A stretch of DNA of 16,086 nt, taken from the NCBI GenBank assembly GCA_002687025.1, contig NYZG01000418.1, positions 1 to 16,086 on the forward strand, in the 5' to 3' direction. The notes under the pieces are model-generated. The model saw only the letters and a program-made list of their open reading frames with translations, did not search any database and had not been told where the DNA came from. Positions 1-9,829 of this stretch are shown here, piece by piece (the stretch's first letter is position 1; the number at the start of each line of letters is the position of its first letter). A program made the position numbers and the translations under genes. Source of the stretch: Candidatus Poribacteria bacterium. GTDB lineage: Bacteria > Poribacteria > WGA-4E > GCA-2687025.

Positions 1-2
1 CG

Positions 3-3000
3 ACGGAGGCCGATACGGCGACCGCGACCTACACGCCCGCGCCCGACTTCAGCGGCTCGGACACGTTCGACTACATCGTCAGCGACGGGGCCCTCGAAGG
101 TGATCCGGCGACCGTCACGGTCACCGTCGATGCCGTGGACGACCCTCCAACGGCGGAAACGCCGGTCGGCCCCTTCGCAATCGCGGAGGGCGCGACGCTC
201 GATATCGCGCTGTCCGGGGTTGACGTGGATTCCGAGGCCCTGGCGTTCACCCTCGCGGACGGGTCCAGCGCGACGGGAACAACCGCCAACGGCGGGCTTG
301 TGACGCTGTTCGACGCCGACCCATCCGACGCCCTGGCCACGGCGACCTACGTGCCACCATCCGCGTTCAGCGGGGTCGACACCTTCGACTTCGTAGTCAG
401 CGACGGAGTGACGGCGAGCGAACCGGCGACCGTCAGCATCACCGTCACGAGTCTGCCTCTGCTCACCGTCTCCGACGTGACCGTGGGCGAGGGCGAAGGC
501 GTGGCGACGCTTGTGGTGTCGTTGTCCGCCTCGTCCACGGAGGAGGTGACGGCGACGTACGCCACGGGCAACGGCACGGCTCTCGCGGCGAGCGACTATG
601 GCGGCGTCACTGGGTCGACGTTGGTCATCGCGGCCGGCACAGATTCGGCGTCGATCGACATAGCGATAGAACCGGACGCCGTCAACGAGGACGACGAGAC
701 GTTCACCGTCGCGTTCTCGAACGCGATGAATGCTGCCCTGGCGGGCGAATCGGTCACGGTGACGATTGCCGACGACGACGACATCACACTGTCCATCAGC
801 GACATCACCGTGTCCGAAGCTGACGAGGTCGCGGAATTCATCGTGGTCGCGTCCGGCGCGACAGAGCAGGTGGTCACCGTCGATTTCGCGACCGAAGACG
901 GCCTGGCGACATCACCCGAGGACTACGCCGCGGCCGAGCTGACCGGCGCAGCGCTCGACCCGGAGACCGGCGAATTGGCCGTACAGGTGTCGCTTACAGA
1001 CGACACCACGAACGAGGCCACCGAGCAGTTCACGGCGACCATCCTGAACGCGACCGGACGCGGCGTCACGATCGACGGCGCGCTCGCGACGGCCACGATC
1101 CTGGATGACGACGGGCTGTCGCTGAGCGTCGTCGACATGTCCGTCGCCGAGGCGGCTGGCGAGGCGGCCATCGTGATTTCGCTCAGCCAGACGAGCGACC
1201 AGACGGTCACGGTCGATTACGTGACAGACACTGGGACGGCCACGCCAGGGGCGGACTACGGCGCGGTCGAGGGCGCCGCGACGTTCATCCCCGGCGCCGT
1301 GAGCCATACGCTGTTCGTGGACATCGTGGACGACGGCGTCAACGAGGCCGACGAGACGTTCACGCTGGTACTCACCGACGCCACCGGCGAGGGCGTCACG
1401 ATCGCCCTGGGCTCTGCCATCGTGACCATCGGCGACGACGACGACGTGGTCATCGACCTCGGCGATGTCTCGCTGACAGAATCGGATGATGACGAACCGC
1501 AGGTTGTCTCCGTTCCGCTGACGCTCAGCGGCGAAAGCGAGCAGACCATCTCGGTCGACGTCGAGGCGTATGGCGCCACCGCCACGGACGGATCGGACTT
1601 CGAAGCCCTGATCGGGACATACACGTTGCACCCGGACGGCACGACGAGCTTCGAGCCGTTCACGGTCGAGACGGGGTCGACTGCTGTGACGACCGCGTCC
1701 TTCGCGTCGGAGATCTCGGTATACGGCGACCTCATCAACGAGGCCGACGAGACGTTCGAGGTGCTGGCGTTCGGGTCAGCCGGTCGCGGGGTGACGATCG
1801 GCGTGGACCTCGCCACGGTCACGATCCTCGACAACGATGACATCACGCTGACCGTCGACGATGTGACGATCGCCGAGGACGACACGACGGGCGTTGCCGA
1901 GTTCACGCTGACGCTGTCGGGGCCCAGCGAGCAGGACATCACGGTCGATGTCGATGTGCAGGGGTCGGGCGATGTCCCGGCGACGCTCGACGCCGACTTC
2001 AGCGTGGAGACCCCGCAGACCGTGACGGTGGCGCCGGGCTCCACCGCGCTGGCCCTCGATGTGGCGATTCTCGACGACGCAATCCACGAGGGCGACGAAA
2101 CCTTCGAGGTCGCGCTGTCGGCCCCCGACGCGCGCGGCGTGACGCTGCTCGATGGCGTCGGGCTCGGCACGATCCTCGACGGCGAGACCGTAACGGCCTC
2201 GATCTCTGATGCCACCGTCGGGGAGGCCGGCGGCACGGCCGGCGCCCTTTCCTTCGAGGTCATCCTGTCCGGCCCGAGCGAGCAACCGATCTCCTTCGAC
2301 TTCGTCGTCGCCGCGGCGGCCACCGGCGCCGCGACCCCGGATGTAGACTACGCCACGCCGACGGCGACGACGGTGACATTCGCGTCCGGCGAAACCGTCG
2401 CCACGATCGACGTGGCCGTCGTGGACGACGCGCTCAACGAGGCCGACGAATCGCTAACGGTCACCATCGCGAATCCCACCGACGAGTCCGTCGCGATCAC
2501 CGATGATGTCGGCGACGGCCTCATACTCGACGACGACGACGTGACGCTGTCGGTCTCCTCCGCAGCGGCCGACGAAGGCGACGCCGATACGACCACCATC
2601 ACGCTGGACGTGACGCTGTCCGGCGAAAGTGAGCAGATCATCACGGTCGGCTACGCCGCGATCGGCGACACCGCGACCGCTGGAGTCGACTACGCGTCGG
2701 CGACAGCGTCGACGCTCGAGCTGGCGCCGGGTGAGACGGCTGCCTCCATCACGCTGACCGTCAACGGCGACACAGCGCACGAGGCGGACGAAACCGTGGA
2801 TGTGACGCTCAGTGACCCCGTGGGTCGCGGCGTCGAGATCGAGAGCGGGTCCGAGACGGCGACGGCCACGATCCTCAACGACGATCCGCTGCCCGTGCTC
2901 ACGATAGGCGACGCGACCGTCACCGAGGGCACAGACACCGAGGCGACGCTCACCGTCACGCTGGCGGGCGAAACCGAGCAGACCGTTACCGTCAACTACG

Positions 3001-4478
3001 CGACAGCGGACGCAACGGCGAACTCCGGAAGCGACTACGTCGGCACGTCCGGCGCGCTGACACTCGAACCGGGCGCAACGGCCGCCACGATCGTCGTGGA
3101 GCTCGTGGATGACGTGCTCGCCGAGACGTCCGAGTCGTTCCTCGTGAATCTGAGCGGCGTCTCCAACGCGACGGTGAGCGATGGCCAGGCGTTCGTGTCG
3201 ATACAGAACGACGACGACGCGGCCGCGCTAACGATCCTCTCCCCGGTCGAGGGTCAGGAGTTCGTCGCCGGCGTCAGTTCGGTCGATGTCGTCGTGTCGA
3301 TCGCCAACCACGTGGGCGGGTGGCGTTGGAAGCTCGGGTCGGATTTCCTCGGGACGAACCCCGCCGACGGCGAGCTCGTCGAAGGGGACAGCGCAACGCT
3401 TATCGGCCTTGCCGACGGCCAGGCGTACAAGCTGTACGTCGTCCTGGTTGGGGAGGACGGGCTCCGCAACGACGACGCCGTCACGGCGAGCGTGGTGTTT
3501 GCCGTGGATCGTGACATCCAGTCCGACGCTCGCGAGTTCATCTACGACCTGCCGCAGGGCCTCAGCATGGTCGGGCTGGCCCTGGACCCGTTGTTCCTGC
3601 ACGGGGCGTCTGAGAGCATCAACGTCTCGGCAAGCGGCCTGAGCGCATCGCACCTGGTCCAACTCGGCGCGACGCTCGTGATGCAGATGACTGACGGCGT
3701 GTACGAGACGCTCGTCGGGCGCGACGGGGTCGTCACGATCGGGGCGGACTTCGCGATAGAGCCCGGAGTCGCTTACGTCGTGAATGTCCCCGAGGCGATG
3801 TCGTTCACCCTTGAGGGTTTGGCGCTAGGGGTTGCCCTGGCGGACGCGCTGCTCACGGCTCCCGGAATCGATGCGGAGCCGTCGGGTGTGTGGGCGTTCG
3901 CGGCGTTCGCGGACATCGGCGACGTGTCGATCCCGCGGGATGCCGAGATGCTCGTGCTGAACGCGCGGACGGGCGCGGTGATGGCCGGGCGACCCCTCGG
4001 AGACGGCAGGTATCTCGCGGCAACCGCGGACCTGAGTCGATCGCCCGTCGTCGAGGAGGGCGACCTCCTACGGTTCGAGTGGATCACACGCGCCGGGTAT
4101 CGACTTGCAGTGGGCGCGACGCGTCGTGTGGACGCTACCGACCTCGTCAGCGCGCATGCGTCGTTGCGCGTGGACGCGCGCCCTCGCGCCGCCCGTCTGC
4201 TGCCGAACTACCCGAACCCGTTCAACCCAGAGACGTGGCTGCCGTTTGAGCTCAACGAGGCGTCGGAGGTCTCTCTCGTCATCTACGACATCCAGGGGGG
4301 CGTCGTGCGCTCGCTGGAGCTGGGCCGTCGCGACGCCGGGTACCACGTAAGTCGAGACTCGGCCGCCTATTGGGACGGCCGTAACGAGCTCGGCGAGAGC
4401 GTCGGCAGCGGGGTGTACTTCTACGAGCTCCGCGCTGGAGGCGGGCGTTCACTCGGGTCCATGACCATTCTCAAGTAG
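3..4478 (+). CDS. Calx-beta repeat surface protein with C-terminal sorting-like domain (5' partial)
   Basis: The reading frame is open to the left edge and ends at TAG 4476-4478; 1491 residues are visible. The GTG at 135 is an internal valine, because cadherin-like sequence (YTPAPDFSGSDTFDYIVSDG) precedes it in frame. Layout in visible residues: end of one cadherin-like (Big_9/VCBS type) repeat to about 48; a second to about 152; eight Calx-beta repeats at about 153-1072, each with a (N/H)EADETF-like acidic motif and a DDDD/DNDD linker; an Ig-like domain to about 1175; a surface module opening with GLSMVGLAL to about 1395; and a C-terminal domain from about 1399 (PNYPNPFNPETW, WDGRNELGE, SGVYFYEL, terminal ILK) of FlgD-Ig/T9SS type A kind. 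Calx-beta domains bind calcium in known families, so an extended calcium-stiffened surface stalk or adhesin is inferred. No cysteine and only three lysines are visible. No enzyme domain is seen. The ligand is unknown. Confidence 0.93.
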   Translation, partial: TEADTATATYTPAPDFSGSDTFDYIVSDGALEGDPATVTVTVDAVDDPPTAETPVGPFAIAEGATLDIALSGVDVDSEALAFTLADGSSATGTTANGGLVTLFDADPSDALATATYVPPSAFSGVDTFDFVVSDGVTASEPATVSITVTSLPLLTVSDVTVGEGEGVATLVVSLSASSTEEVTATYATGNGTALAASDYGGVTGSTLVIAAGTDSASIDIAIEPDAVNEDDETFTVAFSNAMNAALAGESVTVTIADDDDITLSISDITVSEADEVAEFIVVASGATEQVVTVDFATEDGLATSPEDYAAAELTGAALDPETGELAVQVSLTDDTTNEATEQFTATILNATGRGVTIDGALATATILDDDGLSLSVVDMSVAEAAGEAAIVISLSQTSDQTVTVDYVTDTGTATPGADYGAVEGAATFIPGAVSHTLFVDIVDDGVNEADETFTLVLTDATGEGVTIALGSAIVTIGDDDDVVIDLGDVSLTESDDDEPQVVSVPLTLSGESEQTISVDVEAYGATATDGSDFEALIGTYTLHPDGTTSFEPFTVETGSTAVTTASFASEISVYGDLINEADETFEVLAFGSAGRGVTIGVDLATVTILDNDDITLTVDDVTIAEDDTTGVAEFTLTLSGPSEQDITVDVDVQGSGDVPATLDADFSVETPQTVTVAPGSTALALDVAILDDAIHEGDETFEVALSAPDARGVTLLDGVGLGTILDGETVTASISDATVGEAGGTAGALSFEVILSGPSEQPISFDFVVAAAATGAATPDVDYATPTATTVTFASGETVATIDVAVVDDALNEADESLTVTIANPTDESVAITDDVGDGLILDDDDVTLSVSSAAADEGDADTTTITLDVTLSGESEQIITVGYAAIGDTATAGVDYASATASTLELAPGETAASITLTVNGDTAHEADETVDVTLSDPVGRGVEIESGSETATATILNDDPLPVLTIGDATVTEGTDTEATLTVTLAGETEQTVTVNYATADATANSGSDYVGTSGALTLEPGATAATIVVELVDDVLAETSESFLVNLSGVSNATVSDGQAFVSIQNDDDAAALTILSPVEGQEFVAGVSSVDVVVSIANHVGGWRWKLGSDFLGTNPADGELVEGDSATLIGLADGQAYKLYVVLVGEDGLRNDDAVTASVVFAVDRDIQSDAREFIYDLPQGLSMVGLALDPLFLHGASESINVSASGLSASHLVQLGATLVMQMTDGVYETLVGRDGVVTIGADFAIEPGVAYVVNVPEAMSFTLEGLALGVALADALLTAPGIDAEPSGVWAFAAFADIGDVSIPRDAEMLVLNARTGAVMAGRPLGDGRYLAATADLSRSPVVEEGDLLRFEWITRAGYRLAVGATRRVDATDLVSAHASLRVDARPRAARLLPNYPNPFNPETWLPFELNEASEVSLVIYDIQGGVVRSLELGRRDAGYHVSRDSAAYWDGRNELGESVGSGVYFYELRAGGGRSLGSMTILK
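459..3218 (+). repeat. Array of eight Calx-beta repeats
   Basis: Eight diverged protein repeats of about 105-130 residues run head to tail. They begin near 459, 783, 1116, 1446, 1842, 2187, 2541 and 2889. Each starts with a strand such as ITLSISDITVSEA, carries an acidic motif near its end (VNEDDETF, TNEATEQF, VNEADETF, INEADETF, IHEGDETF, LNEADESL, AHEADETV, LAETSESF) and closes in an Asp-rich linker. Repeat 4 is the longest, with an extra stretch near its middle. Repeats 3 and 4 share a 23-base identical block (1339-1361 and 1735-1757), but overall DNA identity is low, so the array is mostly old. Confidence 0.9.
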
Positions 4479-4500
4479 ATGCGTAACCCGGCAGGCCCTT

Positions 4501-4517
4501 CCGGTCGTCTTGACCGG
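4501..4517 (+). terminator. Short perfect hairpin between genes 1 and 2 (weak terminator candidate)
   Basis: CCGGTC and GACCGG form a perfect 6-bp stem around the loop GTCTT, 23 bases after the gene 1 stop. No T-run follows, so it is not a classic intrinsic terminator. It could be a processing or attenuation hairpin between the two genes. Its last base overlaps the GTG at 4517, the most upstream possible start of gene 2. Confidence 0.35.
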
Positions 4518-4573
4518 TGGAGTCGGCCGAGTCTGGAATCGCGTTCACGCGTCACCACCGCGCGTCGGGGAGA

Positions 4574-7500
4574 ATGGTGCGACGTCTTGCCTGGTCGCTG
4601 CTGCATGTCCTGCTGGCGCTAGTCACCGTGCGTGTCGGCGCCTCGCCTCCGCAGTGGATGCCCGCCCGTGACATATCTCTGGGAGCCGACGCCGGACGCG
4701 TGTCTGACATGGACATGTGTGTGCGCGACGCCGAGGTAGTCATCGTCTGGAGCGATGCGCGGCTGGGGGATCGGCGCGTGTTCTGGCGACGTAGCCGTGA
4801 CTTCGGAGCGACGTGGGGCCCGGAGGCGCTTGTCACGTCCGCGGGGCCGATGTCGACGCAGCCCGCCATAGCATGCGATGACGGATTCCTCTACCTGACA
4901 TGGGTTCGCGACGATGGGGTCAACTCCGACCTGAGGTTCTCGCGGTTCGACGGAATCGGCTGGTCGGCCGCGGTGTCCGTGGCGCCCGGAGCGCACGCGG
5001 CCTCGCCCGACCTTGCGGCAACACGCGCCTTCCCCCGAGCGGTCTGCATTACCTTCGAGCAGACGACGACCATGACGCAGGCGGTGTTCGCCCTGAGCGT
5101 GGACGACGGCGATACGTGGCCCAATGCGGCGCCGGTCGCACGCGCGGCTGGCGACACGGACGCGTCGGCCGCGCCTGCGGTCGTGGCGGCCGGAGAGGTG
5201 TTCCACCTCGCCTGGCAGGACTTCCGGGAAGCAACGCCCCACGTCTACTTCACGACGCGAGCTCCGGCGTTGGCCGGGGCGGTACGTCGGCTGTCACATG
5301 TCGGTGGGTCGGGCGCCCCTGCCCTGGCCGCCAGAGGCCGGCGCGTCCTCGCGGCGTGGCAGAGCAAGCCAGGCCTCGACGGCCCCGACATCTACGCAAG
5401 TGTCAGCGAGAACGAGGGGTTCGACTGGGAGGTACCGACACCCCTGACGAGCTCCGCGCCCCAATCCGCGCGGCCTGCAGCACTGATCCTGGACGACGCG
5501 GCCTACGTCGCCTGGCAAGATGGCGCCCACGGCCCCTTCGAGACGTTCCTGGCCAGACGGGACGCCCACGCGGGGTGGGATGTCCCGGCACGGTTCACCG
5601 AGTCGCCGTTGGCGTCGATAGGCGCGCGCATGACGGCGGGCCTCCCCGCCGGCGAGGCAGCGCGCGACGCGGTGGCGCAGGTGCAGTTGGCGTGGATCGA
5701 GCGGGACGGGGACGGCAGAGCGGCCGTCGCTCATTCCGCGCGCGACACCCTACCTCCCAACACGCCCACTGCGCCCAGTCACGTCGACATCTCCGCGCGG
5801 CCGGGATGGGACGACGATGGCCAGATGCTGTTCCGATGGGGAGCCGACCCGACAGCGGCGGCGTACCGCGTGTACGTCGCGCGCGACGGCGGCGTCGCCG
5901 AGGAGCTCCTTACTACAGATCTCCCCGAGGCGCGCATAGACGGCGAGGCTGGCTCAGTGAGTCTGTCCGTAATCGCCGAAGACGCCGTCGGAAACAGGAG
6001 CGGCATGTCGGCGCGATCCGAACTGATTCACGTGGATGCCGACCCGCCTGTGGTCACGATCGCACAGCCTCAGGACGGCGCGGCACTGTTCGCGGCCTCG
6101 CCGGTGCGCGTCTCCTGCCGAGACGCCAACCTCACGTCGTGCGTCGTAGAGTTCGGCCCGACGCCAGACCCATCGGTCTGGACGCCACTGACAGACGTAT
6201 TCACCGAATCGTTCGATCTGTCGCAGGTGGCGACCATCCCTTCAGCGTCGCTCGACGGCATCTATACGCTGCGCGTCCGCGCATCCGACCAGGCCGGTTC
6301 TCGCGTGACTGCGGTCGTCAGGTTCGTCGTCGACGCCTCGCCCGCGTTGATCGTGGAGGCGGGTGACGCTTCGCCGCTCCTGGCATCCAGCGACCTCGCC
6401 ACGGGACGCCGCGATGCTGCCTGGTCGCCCGTAGACGACGTGATTGCGTTCGTGTCGGACGAGGGCGGCGCCCAGGACCTGTGGATCGCGCGTGGCGACG
6501 GCTCCGACGCCAGGCCCATCACGGGAGACGCGTTCGTCGACGCTGCGCCTGCGTGGGCGCCAGACGGCTCCGCCATCGCCTTCGCAAGTCAGCGCGACGG
6601 CGCATGGGACATCTACGTGACGACGTTGGCGGGAGACATCACGCCGCTACACCTTTCCGACGCAGGCGACGCCGTCGACCCGGCCTGGTCACCGGCCGGC
6701 GACCAACTCGCCTTCGCGAGCGACCGAGACGGCGACTACGAACTCTACGTACTAGCGAACCTGTCGGACGTGCTGGCCGGAGGCAGGGCGCGCGCGACTC
6801 AGATCACAAGGAACGCGGCCGACGACCGAGGCCCGTCCTGGGCGCCCGGAGGCATGGCGCTCGCGTATGCATCCGCGCGCGGCGCAACGTGGGACCTGAG
6901 ACACGTCCAGCTCGCGACGGCGGAGGATCGCCAACTGACGACGTCCTTCGACGCCGACCTGGCCCCGGACTACCACCCGGACGGCAAGCGCATCCTGTTC
7001 ACCCGGATTGCGTCGGGCGGATCGGCGGGGCTCTACGTCTACGACCTTGTCCGGGCGTCCGCTCGCGGGCTGTCGGCTCCCGGTGGCGACGCTCGATCCG
7101 GCGTGTGGTCGCGTTCCGGGCGAACCGTCCTGTTCGAGCGCGAGCGCGACCTCGTCCTGGCGCCCCTGACGTTTCCACAACTGAGCCTGGAGGCGCGGAT
7201 CACAGAGCCCGCAAACGGCGCCTTTGTCGGAGCGACGACGGATGTCGCGGGCGTGGCGCGCGGCTCTGACATGGCGTACTACCGACTCGAGTTCGCCGAA
7301 GCCAACGGCGGCGACTCATGGGCCCCCGTAACCGGCGATGTCACGGCGCCCGTACCCGACACGGGTTTCCTGGGCCGCTGGGATACGCGCGGGCTTCAGG
7401 GTGAATACCGGCTGCGCCTGACCGTAAGCGACGACGAAGGCGGGACGGATGTCTCCGAGGCACGCGTGCACGTGCGCGACGCGCGCCCGCAGTTGGAGAT

Positions 7501-9661
7501 ACGGACGCCAGGGAACGGTGAGGAGACACTGGCTTCTGGGATCACCGTGGCGGGCGCGGCATCACCGGGCGCGGCCGTCACACTGAACGGCGAACGGGTA
7601 AGCACGGACGCCAACGGGCGGTTCGACTTCGTGCACGCCATCTCACCAGGCGCTAACGACCTCCAGTTCCGAGTCGTCGACTCATCCGACGAGACGGTCA
7701 CGGTGAGTCGCCACGTCACGCGGATAACTGAGCCGCTAGCGATCGACGTGTCCAGCCCCGCTCCGTTTCAGGCGCTGGTGGCGCCGTACGTCGAGGTGAG
7801 TGGGATCGCTCCTGACGCGGCCTCCGTCCACATCGAGGGCAGGGAGGTCCCGCTGGATGAAGACGCGCGTTTCTCGCGCGTGTTGGCCGTCGGCGAGGAA
7901 CGACGGACGATACGCATCGTCGCGCGGGATCGATTCGGCCGCGAGGCGTCCGTTGAGCGGCTGGCGCTGTATTCGCCGGATCAGGCGGGAGGGCGCGCGG
8001 ACACGAGCCCGCCGGCCCTCGTCGAGCCCGTTCCCCCAGTGGGCGCGGAGTTGACGACCGGCCGGTTCTCCTTCGGCGCGCGGATTGTCGACGATCGAGG
8101 CTTCGACCCTGACACGCTCGCCCTGAGTTTCGGCACTGACGAGCAGCAGCAACACGACCTGGCGAAGGAGGACTGGCAGTTCAACCAGGAGACCGGCGAG
8201 CTGGTGTATGACCCCAATCTGCAACTCGCCGATGGCGAGCACTTTCTCACCGTGACAGGCGCAGACCTCGTTGGGAACGCCCTCGTCTTTGGCGCCTTGC
8301 GCGTGACCGTTGACACGCAGCCTAGCGTGCTCGCTCTGTCGGCCCTGCTGGACGACCCAGACGGGGAGGGGTTGCGCGTCGTCCTGACCTCGAACCGGCC
8401 GCTGGCGTCCGTGCTGGGCGCGCAGGCGCGGGTCGCGAACCAGCTTGTGGGTTTCCCGCTGGAGCTGACGCTGGCGCCACCCTCAGGGGATGATTCAGGC
8501 GCGGGTCCAGCGTCGACTGACGTGGGCGACCTGTTCACTTACGAGGCTGCCCTGATCCTGGGGCCGGGCCGCCAGGTCTTCCTGTCGACAAGCGTGCGCG
8601 ACTCGGCCGGAGGCGTACACGGTGTGTTGGGCGGGTTCGCCTCTGCGACGCTTTCGCCCCGCTCCTCGACAGCCGTCACGCTCCCGGACGGCGTGGCCGC
8701 GACGTTCGCGCCCACGGGAATCGCGTCCGCACAGCGCGTCGTCTTCCGCACGCAGGATGGACTGGACCTGCCACGCGCGGTCGCGCAGCATCGCGACATC
8801 TCGGAGCGCGAGTTGGGGATCGGCGAGGAAGGGACGGCGATCTATGTGGTCGAACCGGCTGACCCCGACGGCACGGCACCGGGGTTCCGCCTCGCATCCC
8901 CGCTGACGTCCTCGGAGGAGGGGCGCGCGTGGTTCCGTTGGGATGAGGCGCGCCGTCGCTGGGTGCCCCTCGCCGGGCAGTTCGTCGATGCGGACACCCG
9001 CATTGCGGACGCGGACGACGCGGGCGTCTACGCGCTGCTGGCGGACCGGATCGCGCCGGCGCTCGTGGGGGTGGATCCGCCGTCGCGCGGCGAGCTGAGG
9101 CCGGATCGCTACTTCGTCGAGGCCGAGTTTGTGGATGTCGGCGCGGGCGTGTCACTCGCCGGCGTGACGGCCACCGTCGACGGGGTCTCGGCCCCGGTCG
9201 ACGTTGCGGTCGATGAGAACCGGGGCTTCGTCCGCTACGTCCCGACCGATCTGCGGGCCGGGCTGCACACGCTGCGGCTTTCTGTCGCCGATCGCGCGGG
9301 CAACGTCGCCGTGGAGAGCTTCGACTACCTCACTGGCGAGGTGTTTCGCTATACGGCGTTCCGGCTCGCGCCGAACCCGGCTCGCGAAGAAGGCGCGCGG
9401 GCGATCTTCCGCCTGACGCAGACCGCGGACGTGCGCATGGACATCTACACCGCGGACGGACGGCTGGCGCGCACCGAGGAGCTCCGCGACGTCGTCGGCG
9501 ACGCGTTCGATGCCTCCCAGACGCGAGAGAGCTTCGCCTGGGACCTGACGAACTCGGCGGGGCGGCCGGTCGCGAGCGGCGTGTACATCGTGCAGTTGAC
9601 CGCCCGGAATGCGTCCGACGAGGTGATCCGCGTCACCGACAAGTGGGCAGTCATCCGCTGA
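4574..9661 (+). CDS. Secreted double beta-propeller protein with Ig-like domains and diverged C-terminal sorting-like domain
   Basis: About 1695 residues from ATG 4574. This start puts a signal peptide first: MVRR, a hydrophobic stretch (LAWSLLHVLLALVTV), then a likely cut after VGA. A GTG at 4517 would add 19 residues but lies on a hairpin and lacks a ribosome binding site. GGGGAG sits just before the ATG, closer than usual, so the start is not certain. Layout: propeller with Asp-boxes SRDFGATW (74-81) and SVDDGDTW (175-182) plus a weak one (SENEGFDW); FN3-like about 394-490; Ig-like to 600; TolB/PD40 propeller about 609-866 with six blades (AWSP, AWAPDG, AWSPAG, SWAPGG, DYHPDG and VWSRSG motifs); several Ig-like modules, two resembling glucodextranase domain B; a ZU5-like module about 1364-1492; and a C-terminal domain from 1596 (LAPNP, FAWDLTNSAG, SGVYIVQL, terminal KWAVIR). 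Sialidase catalytic residues are not evident, so a binding or scaffold role is inferred. Gene 1 lies 95 bases upstream on the same strand. Confidence 0.92.
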   Translation: MVRRLAWSLLHVLLALVTVRVGASPPQWMPARDISLGADAGRVSDMDMCVRDAEVVIVWSDARLGDRRVFWRRSRDFGATWGPEALVTSAGPMSTQPAIACDDGFLYLTWVRDDGVNSDLRFSRFDGIGWSAAVSVAPGAHAASPDLAATRAFPRAVCITFEQTTTMTQAVFALSVDDGDTWPNAAPVARAAGDTDASAAPAVVAAGEVFHLAWQDFREATPHVYFTTRAPALAGAVRRLSHVGGSGAPALAARGRRVLAAWQSKPGLDGPDIYASVSENEGFDWEVPTPLTSSAPQSARPAALILDDAAYVAWQDGAHGPFETFLARRDAHAGWDVPARFTESPLASIGARMTAGLPAGEAARDAVAQVQLAWIERDGDGRAAVAHSARDTLPPNTPTAPSHVDISARPGWDDDGQMLFRWGADPTAAAYRVYVARDGGVAEELLTTDLPEARIDGEAGSVSLSVIAEDAVGNRSGMSARSELIHVDADPPVVTIAQPQDGAALFAASPVRVSCRDANLTSCVVEFGPTPDPSVWTPLTDVFTESFDLSQVATIPSASLDGIYTLRVRASDQAGSRVTAVVRFVVDASPALIVEAGDASPLLASSDLATGRRDAAWSPVDDVIAFVSDEGGAQDLWIARGDGSDARPITGDAFVDAAPAWAPDGSAIAFASQRDGAWDIYVTTLAGDITPLHLSDAGDAVDPAWSPAGDQLAFASDRDGDYELYVLANLSDVLAGGRARATQITRNAADDRGPSWAPGGMALAYASARGATWDLRHVQLATAEDRQLTTSFDADLAPDYHPDGKRILFTRIASGGSAGLYVYDLVRASARGLSAPGGDARSGVWSRSGRTVLFERERDLVLAPLTFPQLSLEARITEPANGAFVGATTDVAGVARGSDMAYYRLEFAEANGGDSWAPVTGDVTAPVPDTGFLGRWDTRGLQGEYRLRLTVSDDEGGTDVSEARVHVRDARPQLEIRTPGNGEETLASGITVAGAASPGAAVTLNGERVSTDANGRFDFVHAISPGANDLQFRVVDSSDETVTVSRHVTRITEPLAIDVSSPAPFQALVAPYVEVSGIAPDAASVHIEGREVPLDEDARFSRVLAVGEERRTIRIVARDRFGREASVERLALYSPDQAGGRADTSPPALVEPVPPVGAELTTGRFSFGARIVDDRGFDPDTLALSFGTDEQQQHDLAKEDWQFNQETGELVYDPNLQLADGEHFLTVTGADLVGNALVFGALRVTVDTQPSVLALSALLDDPDGEGLRVVLTSNRPLASVLGAQARVANQLVGFPLELTLAPPSGDDSGAGPASTDVGDLFTYEAALILGPGRQVFLSTSVRDSAGGVHGVLGGFASATLSPRSSTAVTLPDGVAATFAPTGIASAQRVVFRTQDGLDLPRAVAQHRDISERELGIGEEGTAIYVVEPADPDGTAPGFRLASPLTSSEEGRAWFRWDEARRRWVPLAGQFVDADTRIADADDAGVYALLADRIAPALVGVDPPSRGELRPDRYFVEAEFVDVGAGVSLAGVTATVDGVSAPVDVAVDENRGFVRYVPTDLRAGLHTLRLSVADRAGNVAVESFDYLTGEVFRYTAFRLAPNPAREEGARAIFRLTQTADVRMDIYTADGRLARTEELRDVVGDAFDASQTRESFAWDLTNSAGRPVASGVYIVQLTARNASDEVIRVTDKWAVIR

Positions 9662-9696
9662 ACCTGCCCAGGATCGCCATCCCCGAAACAACCTGA

Positions 9697-9718
9697 CATG
9701 GCCCTGGCACGGGCCGTG
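9697..9718 (+). terminator. GC-rich hairpin after gene 2 (terminator candidate without T-run)
   Basis: CATGGCCC and GGGCCGTG pair in an 8-bp stem with one G-U pair, around the loop TGGCAC. It begins 36 bases after the gene 2 stop. No T-run follows. The position suggests a transcription end or RNA stabiliser. The rest of the 179-base gap (9662-9840) holds only the gene 3 ribosome binding site, and I recognise no promoter in it. Confidence 0.4.
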
Positions 9719-9829
9719 CGGCTCGCGCGCCAGGCGGACCAACGGTGGTTTCGCCGGACGCAATCGGGCATCGCGCGCTCGCGTTGCCCCGTCTGGGTCA
9801 ACTCGGCCTTGGGCGACAGAGCCGGAACC

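Noticed and set aside
912..2323. Overlapping minus-strand open frames opposite the Calx-beta array
   Set aside because: Low-complexity Ser/Val/Thr or Arg/Gly text mirroring the repeats, with no domain and no start signal.
4574..5640. Active sialidase
   Set aside because: Asp-boxes are structural and occur in many propellers. I could not identify the catalytic Arg triad or the Tyr/Glu pair.
4900..6366. Plus-strand open frame (488 codons) in another frame inside gene 2
   Set aside because: Arg-rich out-of-frame reading of a gene with Asp-box and Ig motifs in the correct frame.
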